Shown: positions 1-12,000, numbered from the stretch's first letter. The stretch is 64,000 nt of DNA from Candidatus Thorarchaeota archaeon (GCA_003345545.1 PRDH01000026.1:62001-126000); one strand, 5' to 3'. A program made the numbers and translations. The notes: a model not told the origin generated them from the letters alone.

Positions 1-2
1 AC

Positions 3-2381
3 CCGAAATACTTGGTTCTTGAGAACGAGGGCTATGAAGATTCTGCTGCACCCAGCACACACCGCCACTATAATGGCACCAAGATCTACTGGTACCAAAT
101 CGTGAATAATAGCAAGCACAATACTCAGTTTCAGTTCAGTATGAACTACCTCTATCAGAGAGGTCCAATCGGAGAGAATCATAGTGGCAATTTCAAGTTC
201 AGTTTTCAGATCATGAATGGTTCATCTACTCTATGGAACTGGTCTGTAGACCCTACCAACATAACACAGCGCGGGATTTGGAATGAGATCGATTCCGTGG
301 TAGTGAATTTGCCGGAGGTGCTTTCTACTTTTGAGGTAAGAGTTTGTTTTGCAGTCGACACGAACTCGAGCTATGTCGAGATCTCAGACTCAGATCCTGA
401 TTTGGATGGCGACCCAGCAAATGGGAGGTATATCACGTTTCTAGTGGACGACATATCTCTCACAGTACTAGAAAATCTCAGTCCACAAAATGTTAATCTG
501 CATGTCAATGTTGAACTAGTCGGCGACAATCCGATACTCGGCGACTCGGAATCTGGAACGATTTCGTTGAATCATACTTACTGGGAAAAAGCTGCAATCC
601 CTTTCACATTCACATCAAATGCGAGTGTGTCATTTGAATACTCAGTTTGTGTTAGTCGGATGACGAAGTTCTACAACTCATCATTCTCGACGAACCTTAG
701 TGACTTGGGCGTCGCATATGAGATTGACCTCAACCAAGATGCAGACCTATTCATCTTCACTTATATTCAATCCTACTCGGAGGCAAGAGACCTAGGCCTT
801 ATCGTACACTATCGCGATGATTGGCGCAGCCCAACTGTGGAAGACCCCTTTGGCAACGACCTCACTGCTCAGGCATTAGTCGAATCTGATCGCTTGGAGA
901 TTCCATCTGGTCTGGCCAGCGTCGTTGGTTGGTGGAAAATCAATCTGAAAGCACCAAACTATCTAGCGTCGATGTCGACTCAGGTACTTAGAAGCTCTGA
1001 ATCGACTTGGAAGACTGAAGCAGTTTTTCGTAGTGGCGATCAAATTCGCTGCAATGCCCTCATTGGTACTGAGTCTGAATTGACTTCTCCCATATTCGAT
1101 GTCAAGGCTGACTGGTATCTGCCAACAGGAGCTCTGTGGTCCAGCGAGACTATCGCCGAATCAAATAGCTCCTCTATTGTGAGTAATGGAACCACATTGG
1201 GACCTTACAATGCGACAATTGGAGAATGGATGGTTTCCGTATCTTGGTTCAATGGAACGGAGGTGGCATTTGGCTCGATCACATTTGAGGTACATCATAG
1301 ACTGACAATATTCGCTCAGACTCCGAGCATCGATGTTGCGCCTGGAGAACAATTCACAGCAACCATCTCGCTCTATGATCAAGACAATGGCAATCCTATT
1401 CTCGGTGATGCTCGCGTAGTTGGAAATTGGTCTTCCCTTGATATTCAATTCAATCCTAATCTTGCAAGAAGTTGGTGGGAGGCCGATTTCAACTCTTCAG
1501 TAGTGGGAACAGGTAGTTTTGTTCTCCTAGTTTCTGTCAGCATGCCCTATTATGTTGCGAACAACTGCACAATCAACGTGAACATCCCCGTTGCCGAGTC
1601 GCTATTCATGATTACCGTTAGAGCCACTCTTGTTGGAGCTCTAGCCGTGTTCGCTCTGTTCCTTGTTACTGCAATCAGTCGCCGTATCTATGTGCAAACA
1701 ATGACACGCAGGAACCTGGAACTCCTGGCCCTAAGAGGACGTTTCGAGGATGCAAGAAATCTAATCGGTATTCTAGTCATCCACCGCTCGATTGGTCTTC
1801 CCATTTACTCCCGAATCCTCAAGGGCGGCTTTCAAGAGTCCCTTCTAAGTTCGTTCATAACTGCGCTGTCACAATTCAGAGCGGAGTTCTCGTGGGATGA
1901 ACCAAGATGGACAGCGATACCCATTACAGAAGTAATTACCGCTGTTCAGACCGAGGTCCTCATCTGTGCCATGATAAGCGTCGAACCTGCTACGCCAAGG
2001 CAGAAGAATCAGTTGGAGCTTTTTGGCAGAGATATCGGAGAGCGCTATGATTTAGAGAATGGAGCTGTGCGGCAGCTAGTGAATAGTCCCGACCTAGACG
2101 ATACCATCGATCCTATCTTTGATAGTCACTTTGATGGAGCTCTCATGAATCGGTATGTCGGAGTCAGGGACGACCTTCCTGAGCATCTGAGTTTCGTGAA
2201 GGAAACCATGGCATCAATGGACCTCACAGATGGTGCTACGCCTGAATTCATTGTCAAATCGATGACACTATTGGGCCATAGTGATAGAAAGTCACACAGC
2301 ACAGTCCTGAATGCACTCGATGGAGGTTACCTGATCGCCGCTGAGAAGGTATTTCCTTCGAAGACAGAGCCAGAGCACTAG
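3..2381 (+). CDS. Membrane-anchored beta-sandwich surface protein with longin-like cytosolic domain (5' partial)
   Basis: The reading frame is open to the left edge, so the N-terminus and any signal peptide lie outside the window. The visible 790 or so residues start with a jelly-roll-like module (Trp/Tyr-rich, ending VDDISLTV), followed by Ig-like beta-sandwich domains rich in NXS/T sites, consistent with an exposed and glycosylated ectodomain. One membrane helix lies near residues 531-555 and is followed by basic residues (SRRIY), so about 230 residues are cytosolic. That tail contains GILVIHRSIGLPIYSRIL followed by a helix with LLSSFITALSQF, a pattern I associate with longin/roadblock-like domains that are expanded in Asgard archaea. 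The ectodomain layout resembles the two giant proteins further right, which suggests one surface-protein family. The longin call is by eye and unconfirmed. Confidence 0.75.
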   Translation, partial: PKYLVLENEGYEDSAAPSTHRHYNGTKIYWYQIVNNSKHNTQFQFSMNYLYQRGPIGENHSGNFKFSFQIMNGSSTLWNWSVDPTNITQRGIWNEIDSVVVNLPEVLSTFEVRVCFAVDTNSSYVEISDSDPDLDGDPANGRYITFLVDDISLTVLENLSPQNVNLHVNVELVGDNPILGDSESGTISLNHTYWEKAAIPFTFTSNASVSFEYSVCVSRMTKFYNSSFSTNLSDLGVAYEIDLNQDADLFIFTYIQSYSEARDLGLIVHYRDDWRSPTVEDPFGNDLTAQALVESDRLEIPSGLASVVGWWKINLKAPNYLASMSTQVLRSSESTWKTEAVFRSGDQIRCNALIGTESELTSPIFDVKADWYLPTGALWSSETIAESNSSSIVSNGTTLGPYNATIGEWMVSVSWFNGTEVAFGSITFEVHHRLTIFAQTPSIDVAPGEQFTATISLYDQDNGNPILGDARVVGNWSSLDIQFNPNLARSWWEADFNSSVVGTGSFVLLVSVSMPYYVANNCTINVNIPVAESLFMITVRATLVGALAVFALFLVTAISRRIYVQTMTRRNLELLALRGRFEDARNLIGILVIHRSIGLPIYSRILKGGFQESLLSSFITALSQFRAEFSWDEPRWTAIPITEVITAVQTEVLICAMISVEPATPRQKNQLELFGRDIGERYDLENGAVRQLVNSPDLDDTIDPIFDSHFDGALMNRYVGVRDDLPEHLSFVKETMASMDLTDGATPEFIVKSMTLLGHSDRKSHSTVLNALDGGYLIAAEKVFPSKTEPEH

Positions 2382-2455
2382 TACCATCCCAATTCTGTCT
2401 TCATGGGCTTCATTTATCAGGAGTGATGATGCATTCTTTCTAGGTCGTCCTTCAG

Positions 2456-3577
2456 ATGGAAGAGATAACGATTAGATATTGGAGCCCGCACGGACGCCAA
2501 GAGGAAACGAAGTTCCACAGAGAGCACTCGAAGATTGATTTGATCATGCGGGCAGCAAAACGGATTGACCTCTCTGATGTCAGAATGTGCACCAGTCTTC
2601 AGACTCTAGATCTATCGCATAACATGCTGGAGGAGCTTGACCTCACACCTCTGACTGGTTGCTCATTGCTCAAACAGCTCCGCATTCGGAGCAATCATCT
2701 CACAAGACTAGATCTATGGCCTCTTCTTGATTGCATGAGTCTGAGCGAAATCGACATCTCGGAAAATCGTCTTCAGAATCTGGACCTCTCTCCAGTCTTT
2801 CTGCGGTCTTCTGTCCGTGCGGACTCTTCTGTTGTCCTGTCAGCTGACGCTCTCCTCCACTATGTCTTCACTCAGGATGAACTAAACAGACGTTTTCAAC
2901 TGGTCAGAGGCGATGGTGCTCCTTGGACAGCACACCCAGTAATTATCTGGATGGAATACGCAGACCTCGCACACAGGATAGAGTGGAATAGTATCAAGAA
3001 ACGCATCGATTCACTACTGTGCATGATGACAGAAGATAACTGGTTTGGCGTTCAGCGTGGATTGCTTAGTGGGTTAGGGATGGAGGAGCTTGCTGGATTT
3101 GACGGCAATCCTAAGCAACTGCTGAAAGGTACAGATGGTAACATGTCTTTCAAGGACGCTCGTCGTGTTGTTTTTGACAATGCTATTGAACTACTTGAAG
3201 AACAACTGGAGAACGGAGGACCCACACTCTTCCTTGATACAGACAGGATGCGAGAAACAAGGGCATCGAAACTGATACCCGGAATTGCCGAGAGAAGAAA
3301 GCAAGAAGTCGAGGAAGTCATCTTGCCTGTGAAGGGCAGCAAGGTGAACTTGGAGACTCTATGGATGACTCATTACGGATTTGAGATTCTCAAGGCTCTT
3401 AGATTAGACTTGACAACAAATCTAGAAGGTCTTCATATAGTAAGAACAAGCTTTGAGGAACTTGGCATGGAGATACAGACACAGAAGGCTTCGACTGTAT
3501 CTCCTGCATACCCCGTCACGGTATCGAGAAGCATGTATCTTCATTCATTGAACTACATCCAAGGCAAATACGATTAG
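2456..3577 (+). CDS. Short leucine-rich-repeat protein
   Basis: This predicted soluble protein has 373 residues. After an N-terminal strand (MEEITIRYWSPHG), residues about 36-115 form three to four 23-residue leucine-rich repeats of the type LxxLDLSxNxLxxLDLxPLxxC. The remaining 255 residues are mixed alpha/beta and I do not recognise them. There is no signal peptide or membrane segment. The gene follows the surface-protein gene on the same strand by 74 bases, with a possible TATA element (CATTTATCAG near 2411) and a weak AGGT ribosome site nine bases before the ATG. The N-terminus resembles that of the LRR protein at 46479-47552 (both begin ME[ED], an alternating strand, then a charged turn). 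LRR domains normally bind proteins; the partner is unknown. Confidence 0.8.
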   Translation: MEEITIRYWSPHGRQEETKFHREHSKIDLIMRAAKRIDLSDVRMCTSLQTLDLSHNMLEELDLTPLTGCSLLKQLRIRSNHLTRLDLWPLLDCMSLSEIDISENRLQNLDLSPVFLRSSVRADSSVVLSADALLHYVFTQDELNRRFQLVRGDGAPWTAHPVIIWMEYADLAHRIEWNSIKKRIDSLLCMMTEDNWFGVQRGLLSGLGMEELAGFDGNPKQLLKGTDGNMSFKDARRVVFDNAIELLEEQLENGGPTLFLDTDRMRETRASKLIPGIAERRKQEVEEVILPVKGSKVNLETLWMTHYGFEILKALRLDLTTNLEGLHIVRTSFEELGMEIQTQKASTVSPAYPVTVSRSMYLHSLNYIQGKYD

Positions 3578-3660
3578 GGCGTAGTTGGATGATTACCTGC
3601 TTCAATAGGTTAAATTACATGTTGGAATTCAGCGCAACGCCGAAGGATGTGTTCGTCTGA

Positions 3661-4257
3661 TTGACGGGATACAGGAAGTACTTTGACGAGCCCATAATAA
3701 GAGCGAGAATAAGTGGACTCAGATTTCCGAAGATATGCCCGGTCTGTTGCGCCCCATCCACTTCAATAAGCACAATATCTGCAACGCCTCAGAATAGACA
3801 GTGGTTGCGCCCGCATTGGAATCCTGCTTTCTATACCAGAGAGAGAAGACGAATTGGATTGCCAAATCCCAGAACGATAAGCTTTCTAGTACGTGTATGC
3901 GAAGAACACCATATTGCAGATGACGGCAACGGGAGAATGCGCTGTCTTGCGATGCTATTTGCTGCTTTCCTGTCAGGATTGTCAATATTCGCCCTTATCT
4001 TCGTAAGTTATGATTTGTCGTCGGGAAGAGGGATTCATCCTATCGCGATAGCATACGTGGTAGGACTTACCTTGTCTCTTGTCTTCGGTTATGTTGCGTT
4101 CAGACCTAACACACTAGAGGCATCAGTAGGAATCATCGGTTTTGACCCTGATTTTCAACACGTGTGGTTCGAGTTGAAGAATGCAGAGTATAGGAAGCAA
4201 TTCATCATGGAGAACCAGACTATTTCTGAATTCGTAAACTGGGTCGAGATGGCATGA
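3661..4257 (+). CDS. Small membrane protein with CPVC/CxxHH putative zinc site
   Basis: This protein of 198 residues starts at TTG, directly after an in-frame TGA, so no longer start is possible. Cysteines 26, 29 and 30 (ICPVCC) and C80/H83/H84 (VCEEHH) could form a zinc site in the N-terminal soluble part. Two hydrophobic helices follow (about 93-117 and 127-148), then a short alpha/beta tail. I do not recognise a named family. It converges with the acyl-CoA synthetase gene on the other strand, and the two coding ends overlap by 38 bases. Presence of a gene is supported by the length, the paired Cys/His motifs and the clear membrane helices; the function is unknown. Confidence 0.65.
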   Translation: MTGYRKYFDEPIIRARISGLRFPKICPVCCAPSTSISTISATPQNRQWLRPHWNPAFYTRERRRIGLPNPRTISFLVRVCEEHHIADDGNGRMRCLAMLFAAFLSGLSIFALIFVSYDLSSGRGIHPIAIAYVVGLTLSLVFGYVAFRPNTLEASVGIIGFDPDFQHVWFELKNAEYRKQFIMENQTISEFVNWVEMA

Positions 4258-5719
4258 TTTGCCCGCGCCGACTATCACTCACTTCATAGTACTTGCAGAC
4301 CCGCGCCAAGGCTCTGATTGCTTCGTACATATTGTGAAACACAGGAAGGCCTTCTTTGACAAATGAGGCCCAAGCATCACTTCGTGCCTTTTGATAGGCA
4401 ACTTCTGGAACCACAACAAGCACTGGCTTATTGACATCTTCTACGGCTTGTCTTCCTGCCTTTGCGACCGTCCTCCAATAGTCGACTAGTACATCTTGGG
4501 CTCCCATTATTGTTGCGACCTGGTACATGTTATAGACATCTGCCTCAAAGATGAACGAAGAGAATCCTGTGTCTTCCGCAATAGTACGAATGACTTCTGT
4601 CGTAGTCTGATCTTGATAATAATCCGCAGCCATGTCGATAGGATTGGCCAATCCTGTCCCCACATCACGCATGAGTTTTCTAAGACGTGCCATTGTTTCA
4701 GGCGTTGTTTGAGGAACTTGCAGACCATTCTCAATACAGAGATCTGTGTATACGACGCTAGTCCCTCCACTTATAGCAACGATTCCGACATCTCTTGTCT
4801 TTGGTCTGGGGCTCAGTGAGAATATGCTCAAAGTGGCCACCAAGTCTTCAATCGTTTCCGCAGTCTGAACATTCGCTTGTTGAAAAGTAGCCTTCCAGAT
4901 CTCCTGGTTCCCTGCAAGCGCCCCAGTATGAGATGATGCCGCTCGTGACCCTGCACCAGTTCGCCCTCCTTTGAGAACCACAACTGGCTTCGCCTTGGCT
5001 GCATCGATGAGCGAGTTCAGGACCTGTCGTCCGTTTTTCGCTCCTTCGATGTAGGCTCCGATGACCTTCGTTTTTGCATCGTCTCTTAGGTAGTCCAAAA
5101 GTTCCTGTGGTGATATGTCGACTTCGTTTCCATAGCTGAAGACTTTGCTGAAGCCGACCCCTGCCTCAACCCCTGAGGTATATGACGTCATTGATACTCC
5201 ACCTGACTGAGAGAGAAATCCCACATTCCCTGAGAGCCGTTTCAGAGTTGGCATAAACGCAAAGCCAATCTCAGGGTACATGAGTCCCATGCAATTTGGT
5301 CCAAAGGCTCTCATTCCTAATTCATCTAGGATGAATCGAATTTCGTGCTCTCTCTGCCTGCCCTCTTCAGTTCCGAGCTCTGAGAATCCACTTGAAAAAA
5401 TAGTGACTGCTTTTGCTCCCTTCTCATAGCATTCCCTCAGAACTTGAGGAACATACTTGTACGGTACTGCAATGATGGCATAGTCAATTCTCTCGGGGAC
5501 CTCTGAGAGACTCTTGTATATCTTGTGACCGAGTATTTCTCCCTCTCTTCTAGAAACTAGCCACACTCTGAGATCATGCTCCCATTGTAGCATTGAATGT
5601 ACCCAGTAGTACCCGAGCGTTTCAGAGACTCCCACAATGGCTACAGACCGAATATCAAGAATCTCCTTGATTGTGGGTCTCATCATGGCTGTCATGTGGC
5701 TGGCTCCAGTTGAAGCCAC
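4220..5719 (-). CDS. ADP-forming acyl-CoA synthetase alpha subunit
   Basis: This family couples acyl-CoA plus ADP and phosphate to free acid plus ATP, giving substrate-level ATP in anaerobic archaea. The sequence shows an N-terminal CoA-binding Rossmann domain (SVAIVGVS, about residues 25-150, with GPNCMG at 140-145), then two succinyl-CoA-ligase-like domains. His264 in SSHTGALAG matches the family's phosphohistidine segment. At about 490 residues it is alpha-subunit sized; the ATP-grasp beta subunit is not fused and is not in the window. The longest start is GTG at 5719, but ATG codons at 5695, 5686 and 5683 are possible. A TTTAAAT element near 5733-5739 would place the transcript start near 5708, favouring one of the ATGs. 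The substrate cannot be told from sequence. Confidence 0.88.
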   Translation of the reverse strand: MASTGASHMTAMMRPTIKEILDIRSVAIVGVSETLGYYWVHSMLQWEHDLRVWLVSRREGEILGHKIYKSLSEVPERIDYAIIAVPYKYVPQVLRECYEKGAKAVTIFSSGFSELGTEEGRQREHEIRFILDELGMRAFGPNCMGLMYPEIGFAFMPTLKRLSGNVGFLSQSGGVSMTSYTSGVEAGVGFSKVFSYGNEVDISPQELLDYLRDDAKTKVIGAYIEGAKNGRQVLNSLIDAAKAKPVVVLKGGRTGAGSRAASSHTGALAGNQEIWKATFQQANVQTAETIEDLVATLSIFSLSPRPKTRDVGIVAISGGTSVVYTDLCIENGLQVPQTTPETMARLRKLMRDVGTGLANPIDMAADYYQDQTTTEVIRTIAEDTGFSSFIFEADVYNMYQVATIMGAQDVLVDYWRTVAKAGRQAVEDVNKPVLVVVPEVAYQKARSDAWASFVKEGLPVFHNMYEAIRALARVCKYYEVSDSRRGQIMPSRPSLRIQK

Positions 5720-6044
5720 GAACTCTGCCGGTGATTTAAACTAACTGATACTAGAAAAAAAAAGTCGTGATTGCAGCGACTGATTCCTTGAGGCCATTTG
5801 TTCGTAAACCTAACAATGCTGATTGCCATGTTGTCCAAGAAGAAGAACCACCCGCGATCTAAGGATGCGCCCTTGGGATGGATTCACAGAAATCCTGAAT
5901 TCATGAGCACTACTCCTCATTGCGATTTTTCGAACGGTTGTGAATTATATGGAATCACCATCTATTCATATACTAGTAATGACAAGATTGGCAAGTCAGA
6001 CGTACTGTCGTGAACATAGCTATGGCCATTGAGGAGATTAGCCA
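5720..6044. other. Divergent intergenic region ahead of the giant surface-protein operon
   Basis: The 325 bases separate the leftward acyl-CoA synthetase from the rightward giant gene. A 71-codon open frame inside it (5798-6013) has no ribosome site and no recognisable content, so I treat it as non-coding. A TATA-like stretch (TCATATACTAG, about 5966-5976) could drive the giant operon. GAGGAG at 6031-6036 sits eight bases before the ATG at 6045 and is a good ribosome site. Confidence 0.45.
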
Positions 6045-9000
6045 ATGAGAACTAAGAGAACTGTGGGACTAATTCTAGTAATTCTTCCTCTGATTCTGGG
6101 TATTATGATCTTGCCTCCTGGTTGGGCAATCGACTCAAAGCGTGGGTTAGATAGCGAGACTGTCGTCTTAGACAATGGCCAAAAGATTGTGGTAGCGCCC
6201 GATGAGGTGCTCATGAAGTACATCATCTCGGATTTGCCGACCTCAATGGCTGGAACAGGTGACCCATTGATTGCTTCAGAGTATGGAACGAGAATCGACT
6301 CGTTCATAGAACAGCGCATGGTCTATTATCCATCAGGAAGTATCACGACTGCTAACCTCTCGGTGCCCCTAGGCGAGCAGTGGGAAGGATATGGTGTCTA
6401 TGGAGACATCAGTAGTATAACAGAAAACCGTAGTTGGCTGGTCAATCAGGGCTTCAGCACAGATGCAACTTGGTCCTTCGAAACTCGATACGAGGAAGGG
6501 GATTTCAGTGGCAATAACAGAATGCATTACTTCACTCAAACAGGCACTAACGTAGGCACGTGGGGAACCAGAGGTACGGGAACGAGCCAATTCATTGATC
6601 CTTGGGGCGTCGCAATTGACTCCTCTGGCAACATCTACGTAGCTGATGCCTTCAACAACCGCATACAAGTCTTTACGAACACTGGCAGTTTCATTAGACA
6701 GTGGGGAAGCTATGGCATTGGAAATGGGCAATTCGACCGCCCCACAGGAGTTGCTGTCAACACCACAGGCTATGTATATGTTGTTGACCAAGGCAATGAT
6801 AGGGTGCAGGTGTTCAGTTCTACAGGTGTCTATCAGCGGCAATTCGGTACCTCGGGGATTGACAACGGTGAGTTCAGAAGTCCAACTGGTATAGCAATAC
6901 GCAACTCACTCGGATATGTATATGTGACAGACACAGGCAATGACCGTGTGCAGTACTTCAATTGGAATGGTGTACGACAAGGTGGTTGGGGCTCCACAGG
7001 GACAGGTAACAGCCAATTTCAGATGCCAACAGGAATCGCCGTCGACCAGGGCACTGGGCAGGTAGCTATCGCTGACAGTACCAACAATCGCGTTCAGAGG
7101 TTTACAGCTGCTGGAACATACTCTGGCCAGTTTGGCAGTCTTGGTGGCGGAAACACGAACTTTAGGACACCTATGGGAGTTGCCATCAACTCCACGACAG
7201 GTCGTATTTATGTGAATGACCTCGGCAATCACAGGATTTCTTACTTCTCCAACGCAGGTGCATATCAGGGACAATGGGGAACTGACGGAACAGGCACATC
7301 GAACCTACGCTTCAACTACGGTATCGCTGTAAGCCCGACGGGTAATGTGTACGTGAGTGAAGGCAGTGGTACTGAGAGGATGGATGCAAACTGGCTTTCA
7401 AACGGCCACGGAACGGGTAATCCATCTTCCATCTTTCAGATTGATGGCTACTGGCATGATGACCAGACTACGGATCTCTACGGATTCTGGTACAATCCTG
7501 GTGACAAAGCTTTTGCAAGACAGGACCTCGTAATCGAACGGGGCGAAGTGACGTGGGCTGGCATCTCCCTCGATTACTATGCAGACTGTCGCGGTTGGGG
7601 AACCTATATGACCGGGTTCTTTGAGCTCTTTGTATCGGTAGGCGATCCGGACCATGGTGGAAGCTACCTTTGGTCCAAGCAGTTTGACGATATTAATGAT
7701 GATAATATCTGGTACTCAACCGGACTTATCCCAATTGACTATTCTGACCTATCTCTGCCGAATGTAGAGATACTCGCAGGACTGAGAGTGACTGATAGCG
7801 AGTGGTATCGAGCAAGCGATATCCGACCTGAAGGCAGACTAGACAATATGGTCCTGTATATCAAAGCTAAGGCAACTCCTGATAACATTAATCTCCAGAT
7901 GAATGGAGTGGATGTCGATAATGTCTATAGTGGACCCACGCCAGTCTTTGGTCTCGGGACTGCTAGCTACGCGCCCTCGTTTCCATGGACATACGGCAAC
8001 GCCTATGCTAATTTCTCCTGGACCCCTGATGATAATCCCCCTGACCCGAATCTTGAGATATCCGTCTATATCGACGTTGATGTCAAGGTCTATGCACGTA
8101 GGTACAATGCAGTAACAGTCAATGACACTGAGCTTTTCAGCTATGGTGACAACTATGTCGTGCAGAACAGCACTACTGTCGAATGGACAACTAATCACTA
8201 CGTCGCGGTACCAGGAGGATACGAAGACGAGTTCTTCTACAATGTTTCCATACCACTGAATCGTGATATCACGTTCGTATCAGAACCCACGCAGCGATAT
8301 AGCAATCTTACGAATAGTTGGTATCTGGGCGACCCCGGTGATGGAGCTGTTAATATCTCAGTTTATGAGCTCGGACTCTCTGAACCTAACGGATTCTGGA
8401 TGATTCGCGGCGTTTCACCCAATATGGTGACGAATCTGCACGTGTGGGACAATGTGCTTGGTCAATGGGTTCAGACGAAGACCTTTAGGGCGGATGAGAA
8501 CACGAGATTCCGTGCTGTTCTGCCATCTGCGTACCAAGGTGACCTTGTCACTTTCACAATATATGACTCCCATGGAGAAGTCTGGGATACACTCACAGCT
8601 ACAGTGGACGTATCTGGCTACGCAATCAGCAATTATGTGAATCTTGATGCTGTCAGTGCACGAGTCGGTTCCTGGGAGGTACAAGCTTTTGTAGACGATC
8701 ATGATTCGGGCATCGAGGTGCACAATATTGGTTTCTTCCGTCGAGGTTTCTCTATTGACCATTCTACTCAATTATCAGTGAAGTACCCTGTCGAGGGCAG
8801 ACTGACCTGGGCTGTGAATGTGACCTATGGGGCTCTTGTCTTTCTCCAAATCCGTGTGAATGACAGCGATAATGGTGACCTGCTGGCCGCGGGCGTGATG
8901 TTATATTCTGGAGGATTTGGCAGTGGGACGGTCAGCGACCTTGGCACTGGTGAGTACAGTGTGACCCTGAATACCAACCTGCTGCCTTCAAATGGTGTCT

Positions 9001-12000
9001 ATGAAGTTGACCTAAGTTGGACCAAAGCCAACTACGATTCTCTCTTCGATACTTTTACAGTCTATGTCGTCTATGAAACAGAACTGCTATCTTCTGACGC
9101 ACCTGGTATAGATGTTGCAAGTGGAAACACTGCTGAGCTCCATGTCTACTTCCAGGACATGTTTACCAATCCAGTAGTTGGTGCTGCGGTTGTATGTAAT
9201 TGGACGCAAGGCTACACTGTGACACCAGATGGCTCCGGTAACTATCTATTGAGGCTGGATACGACAGGTGTGACTCTGAATCTTTATCGTGTTTCAATTA
9301 CCGCCTCAAAGAACTACTACCAATCTCGTTCCATCATTTTGAGTGTTGAAGTGCGCGAACTGCATACCTCTGCCATTCCATCAACAAGCTTCTTGTCGCT
9401 CCCTGTTGGCTATACAACCTCATTCACTATCACTTACAGAGATACTGATCTTCAGGTTCCAATTACTGGCGCGGCAAACACAATAAGCTGCAACTGGTCG
9501 GCTATTCATTCTGCTGGCGACCAGAACTACACTGTCACAGGAACTGCAACCCCGGGAGTCTATCAAGTATTGATCTACTCTATGGACGACGACGCACTAG
9601 ATTCCTATGATCTACTTTTCAGAGTTGAGCGATATGGTGCGCAGAATCACACATTCTTCGTGACAGTGGAACTGAGAACACATCTGACCTCGCTCTACCT
9701 TGACAACTCAGTCGAGCCCACACCCTACACTGGCAATATCACAGTCAATCTTGTCTATTACGATGTTGATGCGAACACGGGGATAGTCAATGGAACGACC
9801 TTGGGAGGCTATGTGGAGCTGATTATTACGAGCTCGACACTGCCCTATCCGACGTTCTGGATTGCCGGCATAAGTCCTGATGGACTCTATGCCATTCATA
9901 TTCCTGCAAATCAGTGGCCGGATGTTGGACAGATTACTCTTAGTTTCGAGGTCAACTGGATTGGTGTGAATCTCAAATACTCTAATTTGACCCTTTCAAC
10001 GAGTGCTCTGATAACAGCCGCTCCTACTGATCTCTTTATCGGAGAGAGCCCTGTCATAACGCCCTATGGAGAAGAAATCTCATTCAGCATCATCTATTTT
10101 GACATAGGGGCTGACACAGGAGTAGTCAATGCCACAGGACCGTACTCTGGAAATGTTCACCTGTTCATTGAAGTGCTGACCATTGGTGAAACACTCACAC
10201 AGTACGATATGACCATCCTTGAGATTGACTACACTGCGCGCCCCGGTGAGTATCGAATCACATTCGATTCATCGCTCTTGAGCGGGCTCGGGGCAGTCGA
10301 ACTCAAGATTTGGCTGAACTGGACGTATGCGGAGTTGCCATACTATCAGAATCAGGTCATTGTGGTCACAGTCTACTCTGCACACCGATTGACAACCGTT
10401 GACTGGACTCCACTTCCTCTCACACCGTACGATGAGCTTGTCAACCTCACCTTTACTTTCACAGACTCGCTCAGCGGGGCTCCCATCTCGAACAGTCCCC
10501 AACTTTCAATTGCTGTCCCTGCCTATCCGTCATTCAATATCTACTATCTCGGTGATATCACAGGCGTATTCATTGTTGAGATTGATACATCTCTGCTTAG
10601 CATTGGAAGTCAGACATTCTATCTCGATGTCATATGGACGGGAAGCCCCTACTACCAGAATAGGACAGGTGTCCAGATCTTCATATCAGTTAGAGAGAGA
10701 TACACGGACCTTACCCATGGGACCTACTCACCAATTCAGATAGGCAACACATTGCACCTCAACTTCACATATCGCGATCTCGATGACTATACATCGTTAG
10801 GAATGAATGGAGCTACACTTCTTCTTGATAGCTGGTTGGCCGGAAGCTACACAGTAGATGATCTTGGTAATGGAATGTACACACTGCACCTTGATACGAC
10901 TGCCTTCAGCACGATTGGAACAAAGATTGTGAACGTAACAATACTCTATGGAGGAAGTCGCAATTGTGCTGATGCCTATGACATATTCTATCTCACTCTT
11001 ACCATAAGGCGAACCCAGCTGACAAGCGACCTCCCTGATCTGGCGCCTTACCTAACCGAAGCTGTGATTGTCATCCATTACACGGATGATACAACAGATA
11101 CTGGTATCGTCGGGGCGACTGCGACAGCTGCTTGTGCTGCGGCAATTCAGACCCTGCAATTGAATGTCAACTACTGGGTTGACGACAACCTCGATGGAAG
11201 CTATAGTGTACGAATTCTTACCACTGCTCTAGGCAACTTCGGACCATATACAATCACCATCACAGTCACCTGGGACCTAGGCTGGCCATTCTATCAAGAG
11301 AGAGTCCGTGATGTGGACATTGAGGTTTCAAGGCGTCCCGCAACCGTCACAGTTTCCAAATCTCCTCTAAATACACCGTTTCTATCGAATGTGACATTCG
11401 AGATAGTTGTCACTGACCAACTTGATAGTACTGGAATCACTCTGAGCAAATCGAACCTGATTCTAACGCACGGAATAGGAGGCACCTTGATTAGTAATGA
11501 TCAGTATTCCATGGCTGGTTCAAATGGCATATACGTCATCTCCATCAATTCACTAGTTCTATCATCCGATCTCGAGGAAGACTATCCAATATTCATCTTA
11601 TTTGTCTGGGGTGACCTTACTCCGTACTATGCAAATGCATCATCCTCTACAGAAGTGTCCATTGTTGCACGATTCACTCAGGTCGCAGTGCTACAGACCC
11701 CGCCGGGCTATTACTACTTCAATGTCAGTGCTCTATTGCGTTTCAGCGACTACCTAACTGGTGCTCCAATTGCCGGCGCCACTGTCAGCGTGGCTTGCAC
11801 AAATACATCGAGTTTCGACTATTGGGTCGTCGACAATTCTGATGGTACCTACACAATACTAGTGGATTCGAACAGCCTAGCGGGTCTCGGCAGGTACTTC
11901 TTCCAAGCCAATTTCACATGGTCTGGCAGTCCGTTCTATCGCGACGTTATCGGCGTGAAATTCAGCATATCCGTAAATCCAGTATCTACAACCTTGAATT

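Noticed and set aside
5798..6013. Rightward 71-codon frame upstream of the giant gene
   Set aside because: No ribosome site, odd composition and no recognisable motifs; it overlaps the probable promoter.
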